Shown piece after piece: positions 23,860 through 32,615 of a DNA stretch of 64,000 nucleotides (position 1 is the first letter of the stretch; the number at the start of each line of letters is the position of its first letter). The DNA is from CAYVOX01 sp964453035 (GTDB taxonomy: Bacteria; Chloroflexota; Anaerolineae; Anaerolineales; Anaerolineaceae): positions 1 to 64,000 of the forward strand of contig CAYVOX010000001.1 of NCBI GenBank assembly GCA_964453035.1, read 5' to 3'. Under the pieces are notes generated by a model. The model made no database searches. It saw only the letters and a program-made list of their open reading frames with translations, and was not told where the DNA came from. Position numbers and translations under genes: made by a program.

Positions 23860-24423
23860 TCACTTTGGCAGGATCCAGTAATCCTTCCCATCCCCCTCAG
23901 CCGTCCAGCCCGTCAAGCCATTCGGCATCTTGATTTTCCACCAGATCCACCCCTCCGAACACGCCGGTCCATCCACCGTGTCGGCTTCCTCACCCGGTTT
24001 GATTTGCCCAATGATGGTTGATTTGGTGTTAGGTTCTTTGCGAATGCGGTTCGGTAAATCAGGATACAGGCTGGCGTACACTCGAATGCCTACTTTGAGG
24101 TGAGTTGGATAGGTATTCGGGCATACCAGCCCGGTTTTCGTTCCTTTGAGCGTGGAGGTTAGAGATGGCGTGATGGTTGCCTTCGGCGGCAACGTGGCAG
24201 AGAGTGTGGGCGTTACCAGTGTTGGCGTTGACTGGCGGGTTGGCAGAACTATCGTAGGTGTGGGCGTCTTTGAGGGTTCAGGCAGCCAGCCGACTGCCCT
24301 CAACGCATCTGGCATAGCCCTCGCATCCACCAGGAACCAGGTTCCCACCAGCACCAGGGCAAGCCCACCCACACCTGCGAAAATCAACAGAACTGCGCTA
24401 AGTTTCCTTGAGCTGTTGCTCAT
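23860..24423 (-). CDS. Membrane-anchored SH3b-domain protein
   Basis: This 187-aa protein has one N-terminal membrane helix (about residues 9-31), a Thr/Pro-rich spacer (about 48-95) and a C-terminal bacterial SH3-type domain. The domain (about 108-185) shows RVYASL, RIRKEPN, IGQIKPGEEA and the closing WWKIK...GLTGWTAEG. Such domains bind cell-wall material or are of unknown function. It is last in a run of three membrane genes, 13 bp after its neighbour, and is followed by a strong terminator. The spacer is like those in other exported proteins of this window. No catalytic motif is seen. Confidence 0.75.
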   Translation of the reverse strand: MSNSSRKLSAVLLIFAGVGGLALVLVGTWFLVDARAMPDALRAVGWLPEPSKTPTPTIVLPTRQSTPTLVTPTLSATLPPKATITPSLTSTLKGTKTGLVCPNTYPTHLKVGIRVYASLYPDLPNRIRKEPNTKSTIIGQIKPGEEADTVDGPACSEGWIWWKIKMPNGLTGWTAEGDGKDYWILPK

Positions 24424-24436
24424 TCCGCGCCTTTAC

Positions 24437-25315
24437 CTACTCCTTGCAGCAATCACAGGAGCACTTCTCCTCAACACCCGCCTTTTCCAAGGCGCCATCC
24501 ACTGCCTGCTGGACGACGATGGCCATCACTTCCAGATCCTCTTCTTCATAATCATTCGGCCCTTCCACGAAGAACGACCAGATATCATTGTGCAGGATCT
24601 TACCAGCAACCATGCCCGCGATAATGGTCACCAACACCCAGCTAAAGCTGCCAAAGAGGAATTGCAGTAAGAAGCGACCAAAATCAACCAGCCAGGTCAG
24701 CGAGGTCAGCAGGCTGATGCCAAAGACCACCCCAATCAGGATGCCAATCATCTTCCAGTTGGGTTTTTGGCGTGCGTAGAGCGTCCAGCTCACCGAAAGG
24801 TCCTTCCCGACGGCATTGATGTGAGTCGCAACCGTCCCCGCGCCCGATTGAATGGAGTGGAACAGCCGCCTCGCCTTGCCATTTGAGAGTTCCAACGGCG
24901 CCAACCGTGTTTGCGGAATCGGGCGAGCTTGCAACTCTGCGATGAAGGCATCCTCAACGGCTTTTTCCTTATCGCCTGCGCCTTTGTAAACTTCTGTCCA
25001 GCTCTCGATCTTCACGCCCAGGTTCTTGAGCGTGGGCAATGCCGGAGCCGCCGGCATAGGTGGAGGCGGTGGTGGGGCGTAGAAGCCCGGTTGCGGTGCC
25101 TGCTGCGCAGGAATTCCCTGGGGAGGCATCCCTTGCGGCGCAGGGGGAGGCGGCACGGGTTGAACGGGCGGCGGGGGAACTTCTACCGTCGCGGAAGGCG
25201 TTGAGACAACCGTTTGCGGTGCGGTCATCAATGGTTTCCCGCAGGATTGGCAATAAAGGTTTTTTGCCGGGTTCGGGAAGTTACAATTTGAGCAAATGAT
25301 GGTGGGTTGATCCAT
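24437..25315 (-). CDS. Zinc-ribbon, proline-rich, two-helix membrane protein
   Basis: This 292-aa protein has an N-terminal zinc ribbon (CSNC at 9-12 and CQSC at 23-26). A low-complexity Pro/Gln/Ala stretch (about 45-95), a conserved-looking soluble part (about 96-190), two hydrophobic segments (about 193-245) and a C-terminal tail ending CSCDCCKE follow. The tail resembles a second metal site. The start ATG has a textbook AAGGAGG. The gene lies between another zinc-ribbon membrane protein and an SH3 protein, all one operon. I do not recognise the family. Zinc-ribbon plus Pro-rich plus membrane architecture is common among bacterial membrane proteins of unknown function. Confidence 0.7.
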   Translation of the reverse strand: MDQPTIICSNCNFPNPAKNLYCQSCGKPLMTAPQTVVSTPSATVEVPPPPVQPVPPPPAPQGMPPQGIPAQQAPQPGFYAPPPPPPMPAAPALPTLKNLGVKIESWTEVYKGAGDKEKAVEDAFIAELQARPIPQTRLAPLELSNGKARRLFHSIQSGAGTVATHINAVGKDLSVSWTLYARQKPNWKMIGILIGVVFGISLLTSLTWLVDFGRFLLQFLFGSFSWVLVTIIAGMVAGKILHNDIWSFFVEGPNDYEEEDLEVMAIVVQQAVDGALEKAGVEEKCSCDCCKE

Positions 25316-25357
25316 GTGAAACCTCCTTGTTTCTGATTGATGGAATCGATATGGGTC

Positions 25358-25789
25358 TCAACGCGTTCGCTTTGCGCCGCAGCGCGGGCAGAACTGTTGG
25401 TTGTTGTTTTCATAAGCAAAACCGCATTGCAAACAATACGTCGCGGGCGCAGCCTTAGCCTGGTCGGCGCCTTTCAAAGCCGGGCTGGTTGGGGAAGGGT
25501 ATGTGGCGGCAGGAGAAGAACCTGTCGGATACCCTGCTTGAGGGTTCACCAGCTGCCCGGTAATGGGATCAATCGGGTAGCCTGGCTGTGCAGTCTGCGT
25601 ATACGGCGCTCTGGATGGACGCGCAGGAATATCTTCTGGTACATACGGCACGCCGTAGCGCCCTTTATCCGCAGCGTCGCTGTTCCCTCGCCCCAAAACC
25701 AGGTATAGACCAATCGCGCACACCAGGATGAAAACAAACCCAATCCCGATCATCGCGAATGGCAGCCAGGCAAAGGCAGAAAGTTGCAA
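25358..25789 (-). CDS. Small membrane protein with C-terminal zinc ribbon
   Basis: This 143-aa protein is a mirror image of its downstream neighbour. It has one N-terminal membrane helix (about 8-33), a Pro/Tyr/Ala-rich linker, and a C-terminal zinc ribbon CLQCGFAYENNNQQFCPRCG. The start is TTG 25789, chosen because AAGGAGG lies about six bases upstream and no ATG precedes the helix. It sits about 110 bp downstream of selB and 43 bp upstream of the other zinc-ribbon gene. Function is unknown. Confidence 0.65.
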   Translation of the reverse strand: MQLSAFAWLPFAMIGIGFVFILVCAIGLYLVLGRGNSDAADKGRYGVPYVPEDIPARPSRAPYTQTAQPGYPIDPITGQLVNPQAGYPTGSSPAATYPSPTSPALKGADQAKAAPATYCLQCGFAYENNNQQFCPRCGAKRTR

Positions 25790-25899
25790 AGCGCCTCCTT
25801 TTGTGCTGTCCGGATAGATGTGATTCCTTGCCTAACTTTACATCAAATTAATAAAAAAAGCAATTAAGTGCGGTAACGTTTCTCCTGGCCCGCCCGGGG

Positions 25900-27801
25900 T
25901 TAGCGCCTGCCCGCTACGCGAAAATCTCCCTCGCGTCGCGTGATTCCTAGGGTATCCAGGTACTCCAGAAAACCCAGCACATATTTTCGGCTGGAGTTAA
26001 ACTGATCCCTGAATTGCGCAACCGTCAGTTTACCTTCGCGGCTCAGGTGCTGCCTGACAAACTCAACCATCACGCCATAATCCCTGGATGCAAACACCAC
26101 CTCAGGCGCAACCTGGATCAGTTCCCCACCTTCCAGCAATGCGCCGTAGAGTTCCTCGCCCGCTTCCTCCACGCACTCCTTGACCGATGGCGGTGTGAAC
26201 GGCGCCGTGGCGAATTTGCCCATCAAGCGATCCACCACCTCTTTTTGTTGCGCCGAGAAACCGACCGTATGACTGGACAGCGCCACCAGCGCTCCCCGTT
26301 CCACCAATAAGCTGCTCTCTACCCACAGGCGCAGAGCGGCATTTAACGCCCGCCCCGAGAGCTTAAGTTTATTTTTAAATTCTTCGCGGCTCATCCCTTT
26401 TCGTAATGAGAAGGTCCGGTGATATTGCTCAAGTTCGCGCTGAGCCAGTTGTGTAAGCCTCGCCCACTCTATGGAGCTGACCATTAATATATCCGCTACC
26501 TCCGTCAGTTTACCCGGCTCCAACTGGATGAGGTCCCCGCCCTCAACCAGTTCTTCCAGGGCTTGCTGAATTGCCACCGGGGTCAATCGCGACCTGGCAG
26601 CTGCATCCCGGGCACTTACAATCCCGCTCACCATCCACGCCTGCAGTAGAACGTCGCGCGGTGAACCCACCCGGATCGACTCGAGCCGCTCGATCACTTC
26701 CTTAGCATTGCGTTTATACCGCTTGGCAGGATGCGGATCCACAACCTCGCCACCACCCAGCGTTTCCCCCGGTGATGGTCGCCGCAAAATATAACGGTCT
26801 CCTCTGGCAGCCACAACAGCTTCAGCCAGTTCTAACTGCAACCAGCCCTCCATCCCGGGTTTACATTCATCCAATCCCCCCAAAAGCCTCACTCTTCCCG
26901 TTACCTCCGCAGCCCCCAGAAAGAATTTCACCTCACTATTATGCTTTAGGCTTGCAGAAGCATCCCTCTGCATCACAAAATGTACATCCACCATCTGCGT
27001 CGGCGTGTACTTACCCGGGATGGAAAGAACATCTCCCCGTTTGATCTTTTCATGCTCCACGCCGCTGATGTTGACTGCCGTCCGGCTACCAGGCATTGCC
27101 GATTCCACCTTCGTTTTATGGGTCTGCAGGCCTCGCACCCGCCCGCGATGCGTAGCTGGCAGCACCACCACTTCATCCCCCACCTTAAATTGCCCATCCA
27201 GCAGCGTGCCTGTCACCACCGTGCCAAACCCCGCCATCGAAAATACCCGATCAATGGATAATCTCGGTCGCCCAAAATCCGGTCGGATAGGCTGTGTTGC
27301 CAGGATTTCCGCCAGCTTGTGCTTCAGCTCAACCAACCCCGCGCCGCTGCGTGCCGAGACTCTCAGGATGGGCGCTTTTTCCAACACTGTGCCTTCCGCA
27401 GCCTGGCGAATATCCATTTCCAGCAGGTCAAACCACTCTGCATCCTCAATCAAATCGCATTTCGTTAAAACAATGATTCCCGCAGGAACCTGCAGCAAGT
27501 TCAGGATAGCCAAATGTTCGCGCGTTTGCGGCATCACACCTTCATCTGCTGCCACAACAAACAAAACTGCGTCAATTCCCCCCACACCGGCCAGCATATT
27601 TTCAATAAAATCGCGGTGTCCCGGCACATCCACCACGCCTGCGGTTTCACCATCCGGCAAGGTCAACCAGGCAAAACCCAGCTCGATGGTCATCTCTCGG
27701 GCTTGTTCTTCTTTCAGCCGGTCGGGGTTGATTCCTGTCAACGCGGTTACCAGCGTCGATTTGCCGTGATCAACATGCCCCGCTGTGCCTATAACCCGCA
27801 T
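25900..27801 (-). CDS. selB: Selenocysteine-specific elongation factor SelB
   Basis: SelB delivers Sec-tRNA to UGA codons marked by a SECIS hairpin. The 633-aa product has an EF-Tu-like GTPase domain: P-loop GHVDHGKST (8-16), DRLKEEQAREMTIELGFA, DVPGHRDF and TKCD. Beta-barrel domains follow to about residue 340, then the SelB-specific C-terminal winged helices that bind SECIS (about 370-630). IELGFAW and the long C-terminus separate it from EF-Tu. Its ATG lies six bases after the coiled-coil gene stop. selA, selD, tRNA-Sec and any selenoprotein are not found in this window; they must lie elsewhere if the system is complete. Confidence 0.95.
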   Translation of the reverse strand: MRVIGTAGHVDHGKSTLVTALTGINPDRLKEEQAREMTIELGFAWLTLPDGETAGVVDVPGHRDFIENMLAGVGGIDAVLFVVAADEGVMPQTREHLAILNLLQVPAGIIVLTKCDLIEDAEWFDLLEMDIRQAAEGTVLEKAPILRVSARSGAGLVELKHKLAEILATQPIRPDFGRPRLSIDRVFSMAGFGTVVTGTLLDGQFKVGDEVVVLPATHRGRVRGLQTHKTKVESAMPGSRTAVNISGVEHEKIKRGDVLSIPGKYTPTQMVDVHFVMQRDASASLKHNSEVKFFLGAAEVTGRVRLLGGLDECKPGMEGWLQLELAEAVVAARGDRYILRRPSPGETLGGGEVVDPHPAKRYKRNAKEVIERLESIRVGSPRDVLLQAWMVSGIVSARDAAARSRLTPVAIQQALEELVEGGDLIQLEPGKLTEVADILMVSSIEWARLTQLAQRELEQYHRTFSLRKGMSREEFKNKLKLSGRALNAALRLWVESSLLVERGALVALSSHTVGFSAQQKEVVDRLMGKFATAPFTPPSVKECVEEAGEELYGALLEGGELIQVAPEVVFASRDYGVMVEFVRQHLSREGKLTVAQFRDQFNSSRKYVLGFLEYLDTLGITRREGDFRVAGRR

Positions 27802-27807
27802 CTTCCG

Positions 27808-28992
27808 TTATCCCTTGTTTGGACGTCCGAATACTCGTTCGTACTCTTCAATCCACTGGTGCGCGGCGGCCACAACGCTTTGCAGCCGCTTTTCCGAATC
27901 CTCGATCACCAGTTGCAACTGGTCGCGCAGTTCCTGAGTTAAATCCTCCAGAAGCACCAGCCGCTCGTTGTATTTCTCAAAACTGCGGCTCATCTCGCGC
28001 TGCTGTTCTTCCTGCGCCAGCGATGAGTTCGTCCACCGTTTCTGCACATCTGATTTAAATGAAACCCACTCCTGCCTGAAACGGTCCTCAACCAGCCGCT
28101 GCATCTCTGAAATCTCGTTCACCCTGCGGTCAAACCGCCCGGTGATTTCCTCAAAAGCCTCCTGCGAGCGCTTAACTGACCGCTGCGTTGCATCCAGCGC
28201 TTGAAGCTGCACCTCCAGGTTGGTGGCCAGGCGTGAACTTTCTTCAAACTTCGCCTGCATCTCCTTCCAGGCCCGGTCGCGCTCAAATTGCCACAAATTT
28301 TGCTTTTCAATAAAGGCTGCCTGGCTCTGTCTTCGTTCATTATCCGTAGCCTGGATTTCGCTCAGGCGTATTTCTGCTTTACGCAGGCTCTCGCTGTTGA
28401 CATCAACTTTTCCGCGCTGCTCCTCTTGCCGTTTCCTCAGAGCGGTTACCTCGGCCTGCAAGTCAGCCACACGCTTGCTTTCTTGCTTGTTGGCCTCATC
28501 CAGCATACGTAAGGTCCGCCTGAATTCATCGTCCGACCTCTGGTAAGCGACCAGCTTTTGTTCAGTTTCTTCAATCAGGCGGCTCAGCCGATAATCCTCC
28601 TCCACCCGCGCCTGGATATTCTTCCTCAATTCGGCAATCGGTTCCAGGTTTCTGCGCACTTCGGCGATGGATTTATTAATCCCTTCCAGATCCGAGCGAT
28701 ACGCTTTTTCCACTTCCCGGTCATGCTCATTGCGCGCTTTTTCAGAGCTCTCCAGGTTACGGGTGGCCTCTACCCTTACCTGTAGAATATTCGATTCAAT
28801 TTGGTCCAAACGGCCCAAAATTGCCGTGATCCGTGTCACATTTGAATCAAGCTCTTTGATTTGCTGCGGTAATCCCGCCGTCCCCCCCTCAATGTTAGCC
28901 AGCCGTTCTTCCAACGTAGCCAGCGCCAGTTTATCCTTGCGGCGCTCATCTTCCAGCCATTCCAGACGTTTCTGTAACTGGTCAAGATCCAT
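27808..28992 (-). CDS. Long coiled-coil protein of unknown function
   Basis: This 394-aa protein is almost entirely charged heptad-like sequence from residue 1 (LEWLEDERRKDK) to about 385. It has no cysteines, signal peptide, membrane helix or nucleotide-binding motif. The start ATG has AGAAGGA eight bases upstream. It lies between the Hyf-like membrane genes and selB, with only six bases to selB, so it is co-transcribed with selB. The composition suggests an elongated oligomeric scaffold. I do not recognise a family; similarity to SMC-like or myosin-like proteins would be only compositional. Confidence 0.75.
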   Translation of the reverse strand: MDLDQLQKRLEWLEDERRKDKLALATLEERLANIEGGTAGLPQQIKELDSNVTRITAILGRLDQIESNILQVRVEATRNLESSEKARNEHDREVEKAYRSDLEGINKSIAEVRRNLEPIAELRKNIQARVEEDYRLSRLIEETEQKLVAYQRSDDEFRRTLRMLDEANKQESKRVADLQAEVTALRKRQEEQRGKVDVNSESLRKAEIRLSEIQATDNERRQSQAAFIEKQNLWQFERDRAWKEMQAKFEESSRLATNLEVQLQALDATQRSVKRSQEAFEEITGRFDRRVNEISEMQRLVEDRFRQEWVSFKSDVQKRWTNSSLAQEEQQREMSRSFEKYNERLVLLEDLTQELRDQLQLVIEDSEKRLQSVVAAAHQWIEEYERVFGRPNKG

Positions 28993-29039
28993 AAAAAATT
29001 CCTTCTAATAACAAGATGGCTTCAAATCATTATACCAAT

Positions 29040-30434
29040 TTACTTCAAACGCTCAAACACTTGCGCCAGGTTCAACCACACCGGTAAAAACACCTGCGGG
29101 AACAACCCTACTACCAGAAGAATTCCCACCCCAACCACCAGCAAGACGATTTCCAGTCGGCTTTCGCTGATTCGCGGGGTTGTCTCTTCACCGCCAATCA
29201 TGGTTATCAGCATGCGCACCCCGCCGATGAGAAATCCCAGGTTCCCCGCGAAGATCAAGATAGCAGCATCTCTCGCCTGCTCCGCCAGCGTCTCATAAAT
29301 AACCTGCCGCACTGGGAATCCTGCCAGCAAAGGTATCCCCGCGGTTGAAAAGTATGCAATAACGATGGCTGCCGAAGCAAATGGAAACTTCTTAATCGCC
29401 GCCCTCACCCCGCTGAAGATCAGCGGTACCTCTTTTCGCTCAAAACTCGCCAGTCCCAGCGCCCACACCGCAATCCCAATCAGCCGCGGAACAAGCGAAA
29501 CCGCGAAAAGCTGTACTCCCAGCGGCGGTTTCAAGCTCAATGTGACCAGCGCAAAACCAATTTCAAGGATAACGCCGTACCCCAACAACCGCTTCAAGTC
29601 CGTCTGAAACGCCGCCCAGACGCCCCCCGTCACCACTGTTGCCACACCGCCAGCTTGCAGCAGAACCGATATGATGGGGTTTGTTCGCAGCCAGGTGTAC
29701 CCATCCAGGAAAGATAACCCCAGGAAAAACACCGCGCTGAAAAGAATGCTCAAGATGAACCCGCCCACATAAGGATGCACTTGCGCCATCAGCACCGGAA
29801 TCCAGGTGTTGAATGGAAAAACCGCCATCCAGAAGGCAAACCCCAGCGCCAGCAACAGGGTTGCCTGGGTCAGCAAAGGCGATGCGCTCGGGTTAAGCTC
29901 CACCACGCCAGAAGCCCACCCCGCAAGCAAAATGAACGGTAGCGCCAGAGTCTGGAACACCACAAACCGCTGAACACCCTGCACATGCAGTCTATCTGAT
30001 GATGCCAGCATGGGCACGCTTAACAAAATGCCAACCTCAATCAACAGCGCCGCGTAGAGAAACGGCTCAACCGCCTGCGCAGCAACCATAATCGCCAGGA
30101 ACAGCATCCCCGTGGGGACGAAATTGGAGCGTGTTCTGGTTACTGGTGCAGCAAAAAACCACATTGCGCCTACCAGGTAAATCAGAACCAGAAAGTACCT
30201 GTCTCCTCCGCTCAAGATGAAGCGCCGCCCCAGCACTAACAGCGTTGCATCCAGGTTAATCGTCAATGGTCCAATCCGGGCAGAGCTGCCAATGGGAACC
30301 TGCCAGGCCAGCAAGGCCAAAAGCAGGCACACCCCCACCGCCAGCCCGGCGGTTAATCGCTCCTTTTGCTGCAAAAACCACAGACCAATCCCCACTGCTG
30401 CCGGGAATATAATCCAGATGATTGGGGCGCTCAA
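29040..30434 (-). CDS. Complex I/hydrogenase-type antiporter-like membrane subunit (NuoN/HyfF-like)
   Basis: This 464-aa protein has about 13-14 hydrophobic helices and belongs by pattern to the proton-pumping NADH dehydrogenase/Mrp antiporter (NuoL/M/N) superfamily. Supporting residues are a Glu in the middle of a helix (LLIEVGILLSVP, about 130) and the FQTDLKRLLGYGVILEIG segment (about 260-280). These match the conserved Glu of TM5 and the Lys of TM8. The TTG start shares TTGA with the preceding stop. It follows two other membrane subunits in overlapping order, resembling HyfB-HyfE-HyfF, but no hydrogenase, NuoH or iron-sulfur subunit is nearby. Confidence 0.75.
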   Translation of the reverse strand: MSAPIIWIIFPAAVGIGLWFLQQKERLTAGLAVGVCLLLALLAWQVPIGSSARIGPLTINLDATLLVLGRRFILSGGDRYFLVLIYLVGAMWFFAAPVTRTRSNFVPTGMLFLAIMVAAQAVEPFLYAALLIEVGILLSVPMLASSDRLHVQGVQRFVVFQTLALPFILLAGWASGVVELNPSASPLLTQATLLLALGFAFWMAVFPFNTWIPVLMAQVHPYVGGFILSILFSAVFFLGLSFLDGYTWLRTNPIISVLLQAGGVATVVTGGVWAAFQTDLKRLLGYGVILEIGFALVTLSLKPPLGVQLFAVSLVPRLIGIAVWALGLASFERKEVPLIFSGVRAAIKKFPFASAAIVIAYFSTAGIPLLAGFPVRQVIYETLAEQARDAAILIFAGNLGFLIGGVRMLITMIGGEETTPRISESRLEIVLLVVGVGILLVVGLFPQVFLPVWLNLAQVFERLK

Positions 30435-31015
30435 GGCTCCACCTCGCCTTCCGGCAAGGCCGCCAGGTAAACCCCCACCAGCGCAATCGCAAGGTTAATC
30501 ACTGCCAGCAGGCCGGCTACCAGCACTGAGGATTCCAGCCCGGCGAATAACACCTCAAAACCAGATAAAAAGGTCAGCAAACCAATCGCCACCCGCACCG
30601 GTTGAATGGTCATCCCCAGTTGAATGAGCCCCACACCCGCCAGCACCAGTCCTCCCCACAGAATCTCGCGCTCATCCGTCAACCAGGCTTCAATTGTTGG
30701 GGTGGTGAGGTAGATGATAATCCAGATAAATACAGCCACAAGGCTTCGAAACAAGGCACCTACTCGGTCAAAAGCTTTGGATTCATCTTGCTTCCCGGTC
30801 AGGGATGAGGTCAACACCCCACTCGCCACCAGCCCCACCACCACCTTCACCAGCGATAATCCCAGCGGCCAGTTCTCAGCCACCATCCAAAAGACGCCCA
30901 GGTACTGCAAGATGAGCGCTGCCAGAGTCCATCGCCAGGAGAGCCTCCAGAGCAACACCAGCGTGGTTGCCATCACCAGCAGCACAGGCACAAAACCCAG
31001 GCTCTCCAACGTCAT
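30431..31015 (-). CDS. Small membrane protein, HyfE/NuoK-like position
   Basis: This 194-aa protein has about six or seven hydrophobic helices and few polar residues. It shows no diagnostic motif. Its place between two antiporter-like subunits, its size (HyfE is about 216 aa) and four-base overlaps at both ends suggest the HyfE/MrpC/NuoK-like component. The start is ATG 31015 within ATGA; the longer reading to 31072 overlaps the upstream gene with no support. The assignment rests on context more than on sequence. Confidence 0.6.
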   Translation of the reverse strand: MTLESLGFVPVLLVMATTLVLLWRLSWRWTLAALILQYLGVFWMVAENWPLGLSLVKVVVGLVASGVLTSSLTGKQDESKAFDRVGALFRSLVAVFIWIIIYLTTPTIEAWLTDEREILWGGLVLAGVGLIQLGMTIQPVRVAIGLLTFLSGFEVLFAGLESSVLVAGLLAVINLAIALVGVYLAALPEGEVEP

Positions 31016-32604
31016 CGCCCGGCTCCCGTCAGGCTGACGGATAGAATAATCGCCAGCAGCACAAACACCCACAACACCCCACCCTCACCCTCGATGATCG
31101 TTGTGAATGTCGTCCCAATCGCCTGAACACCCCCAAAAATCCAACTCATCAGGCGGTAAAACCACCCCATGCTGAACACCCTTGAAGCCACTCCTCCGGC
31201 GCGCCGCCCAATCACCACATACCAGCGCTCTTCAAGGTTGCCCTTTTCCCCGGCAAGCACGTTTCGGTAAACAACATACCCTCCCACCGCCAGTAAAACT
31301 GCCGGAACGCTAGCCCACCACACCCCAATTGATAACGACCCCGCCCAGCCCAGTGCCGAAATCAGCCCCGCTGAACCGAAGATGAGGATAAAAGCCGCCG
31401 GGTAAATCGTTTGAATCCATCGTTCCAATTTTTGCGGCGATTCGAGCCCTTTAAATCCATACCTCAGGTATCCAAAGATGAGCAGAGCCTGCGCTAGAAA
31501 AAATAACAGGTCCGGAAAGTTCAACGGCGGCACTACCAGCCCAACCCAACCGCTTGCCGCAGGCGTAAACGGCAACCCGCTCAGCATCAGCGCCCCCAGG
31601 ATGGGAATAAATAATAATCCCTTACTGCGTATGGAATACAGGAAAATCATCCCACCGGAAATTGCCAGGGTCACCCCCCAGGCTGTGCTCGCCAGCGGAT
31701 ATCCACGGATAGAACAAGCCAGCGCCATCCCTGCCACGGCAATCAGCCAGTAAGGCCGCCCGGTCACCTCTTCCCCCGCTGTAGCCCACATCGCCGCCCC
31801 GTACAGCGCAGCAATTGATGAAAACCCCAACAGAAGGGGTGATAATTCCACCGGAACAACGCTCATCGGCAGCCGTGCCAGTAAAATCAGGCTCGCCAGC
31901 GGGGCTGTCAGTCGTAAAATGGTGCCCAACCCGCGCCGCATGGGCACTTCCTGCGTATATGGCAGGTGCAGCGGAATCACTCCCAACCGCAGCCCCACCG
32001 CGATTAATATCATAAAGCCCACGTCCATGCCGGCATCAACCAACACCAGCACTTTCCCTTCTGCCCGGCTCAAAATCATTGCCAGAATGAGCCCTAGCGT
32101 GCCGATGACCCGTGCCGTAAAAGCCACTGCAGCCTGCACCCTCACTTGCCGCGCTTTAACGCCCGTCTGGATTACAACCAGTTCAAAAACGTCAATCGCT
32201 GTCCATGCCAGCACAATCGCCAGCGGTGTCGCCGCCAACATAGCCAGGTTTCCAACCCCGGCAATCGCCAGGCTAGAAGCCCAGGCTCCCGGGTTAGATT
32301 GGTTCTGCAGCCGCGCCGCTGCCGTGAGGATCACCAGCAGCAGCACGCTGCTTAACCCAAAGGTATAAACCCAGGCAATATCATCCATTTGAAAAACAAT
32401 CGACCCTGAGACACCCCCCAGCGGCAGCCACGATGAGAAGATCGCCGCGGGTGGCGGCGAAAACCGGTAGAAAATCAACAATCCCCAGTTTGCCAGACTC
32501 ACCAACACCGCTGCAATCCACGCCAACCCAAAGCCGGGCCGCACCCTTTGAATGGTGAGCACCATCACCGCCCCAAAAACCAGCAGGATAAACGGCAGCA
32601 GCAA
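31012..32604 (-). CDS. Antiporter-like membrane subunit (NuoL/M, HyfB/D-like)
   Basis: This 530-aa protein is very hydrophobic, with about 14-15 predicted helices, and belongs by pattern to the NuoL/M/N proton-channel superfamily. A charged helix pair is visible (AWTAIDVFELVVIQTG, about 135-150) and a loop RLGVIPLHLPYTQEVPMRRG like the HxH/W-HxW loop of NuoM. Several usual Lys positions are not obvious, so proton pumping is uncertain. The start is TTG 32604 without a clear Shine-Dalgarno; a GTG further in is possible. It begins 12 bp after the hydantoinase stop and overlaps the next gene by ATGA. Confidence 0.7.
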   Translation of the reverse strand: MLLPFILLVFGAVMVLTIQRVRPGFGLAWIAAVLVSLANWGLLIFYRFSPPPAAIFSSWLPLGGVSGSIVFQMDDIAWVYTFGLSSVLLLVILTAAARLQNQSNPGAWASSLAIAGVGNLAMLAATPLAIVLAWTAIDVFELVVIQTGVKARQVRVQAAVAFTARVIGTLGLILAMILSRAEGKVLVLVDAGMDVGFMILIAVGLRLGVIPLHLPYTQEVPMRRGLGTILRLTAPLASLILLARLPMSVVPVELSPLLLGFSSIAALYGAAMWATAGEEVTGRPYWLIAVAGMALACSIRGYPLASTAWGVTLAISGGMIFLYSIRSKGLLFIPILGALMLSGLPFTPAASGWVGLVVPPLNFPDLLFFLAQALLIFGYLRYGFKGLESPQKLERWIQTIYPAAFILIFGSAGLISALGWAGSLSIGVWWASVPAVLLAVGGYVVYRNVLAGEKGNLEERWYVVIGRRAGGVASRVFSMGWFYRLMSWIFGGVQAIGTTFTTIIEGEGGVLWVFVLLAIILSVSLTGAGR

Positions 32605-32615
32605 TTGGATGGTAT

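Noticed and set aside
27005..27769. 254-codon plus-strand frame across selB
   Set aside because: Ser/Pro/Thr/Arg-rich composition of an antisense frame; selB is unambiguous here.
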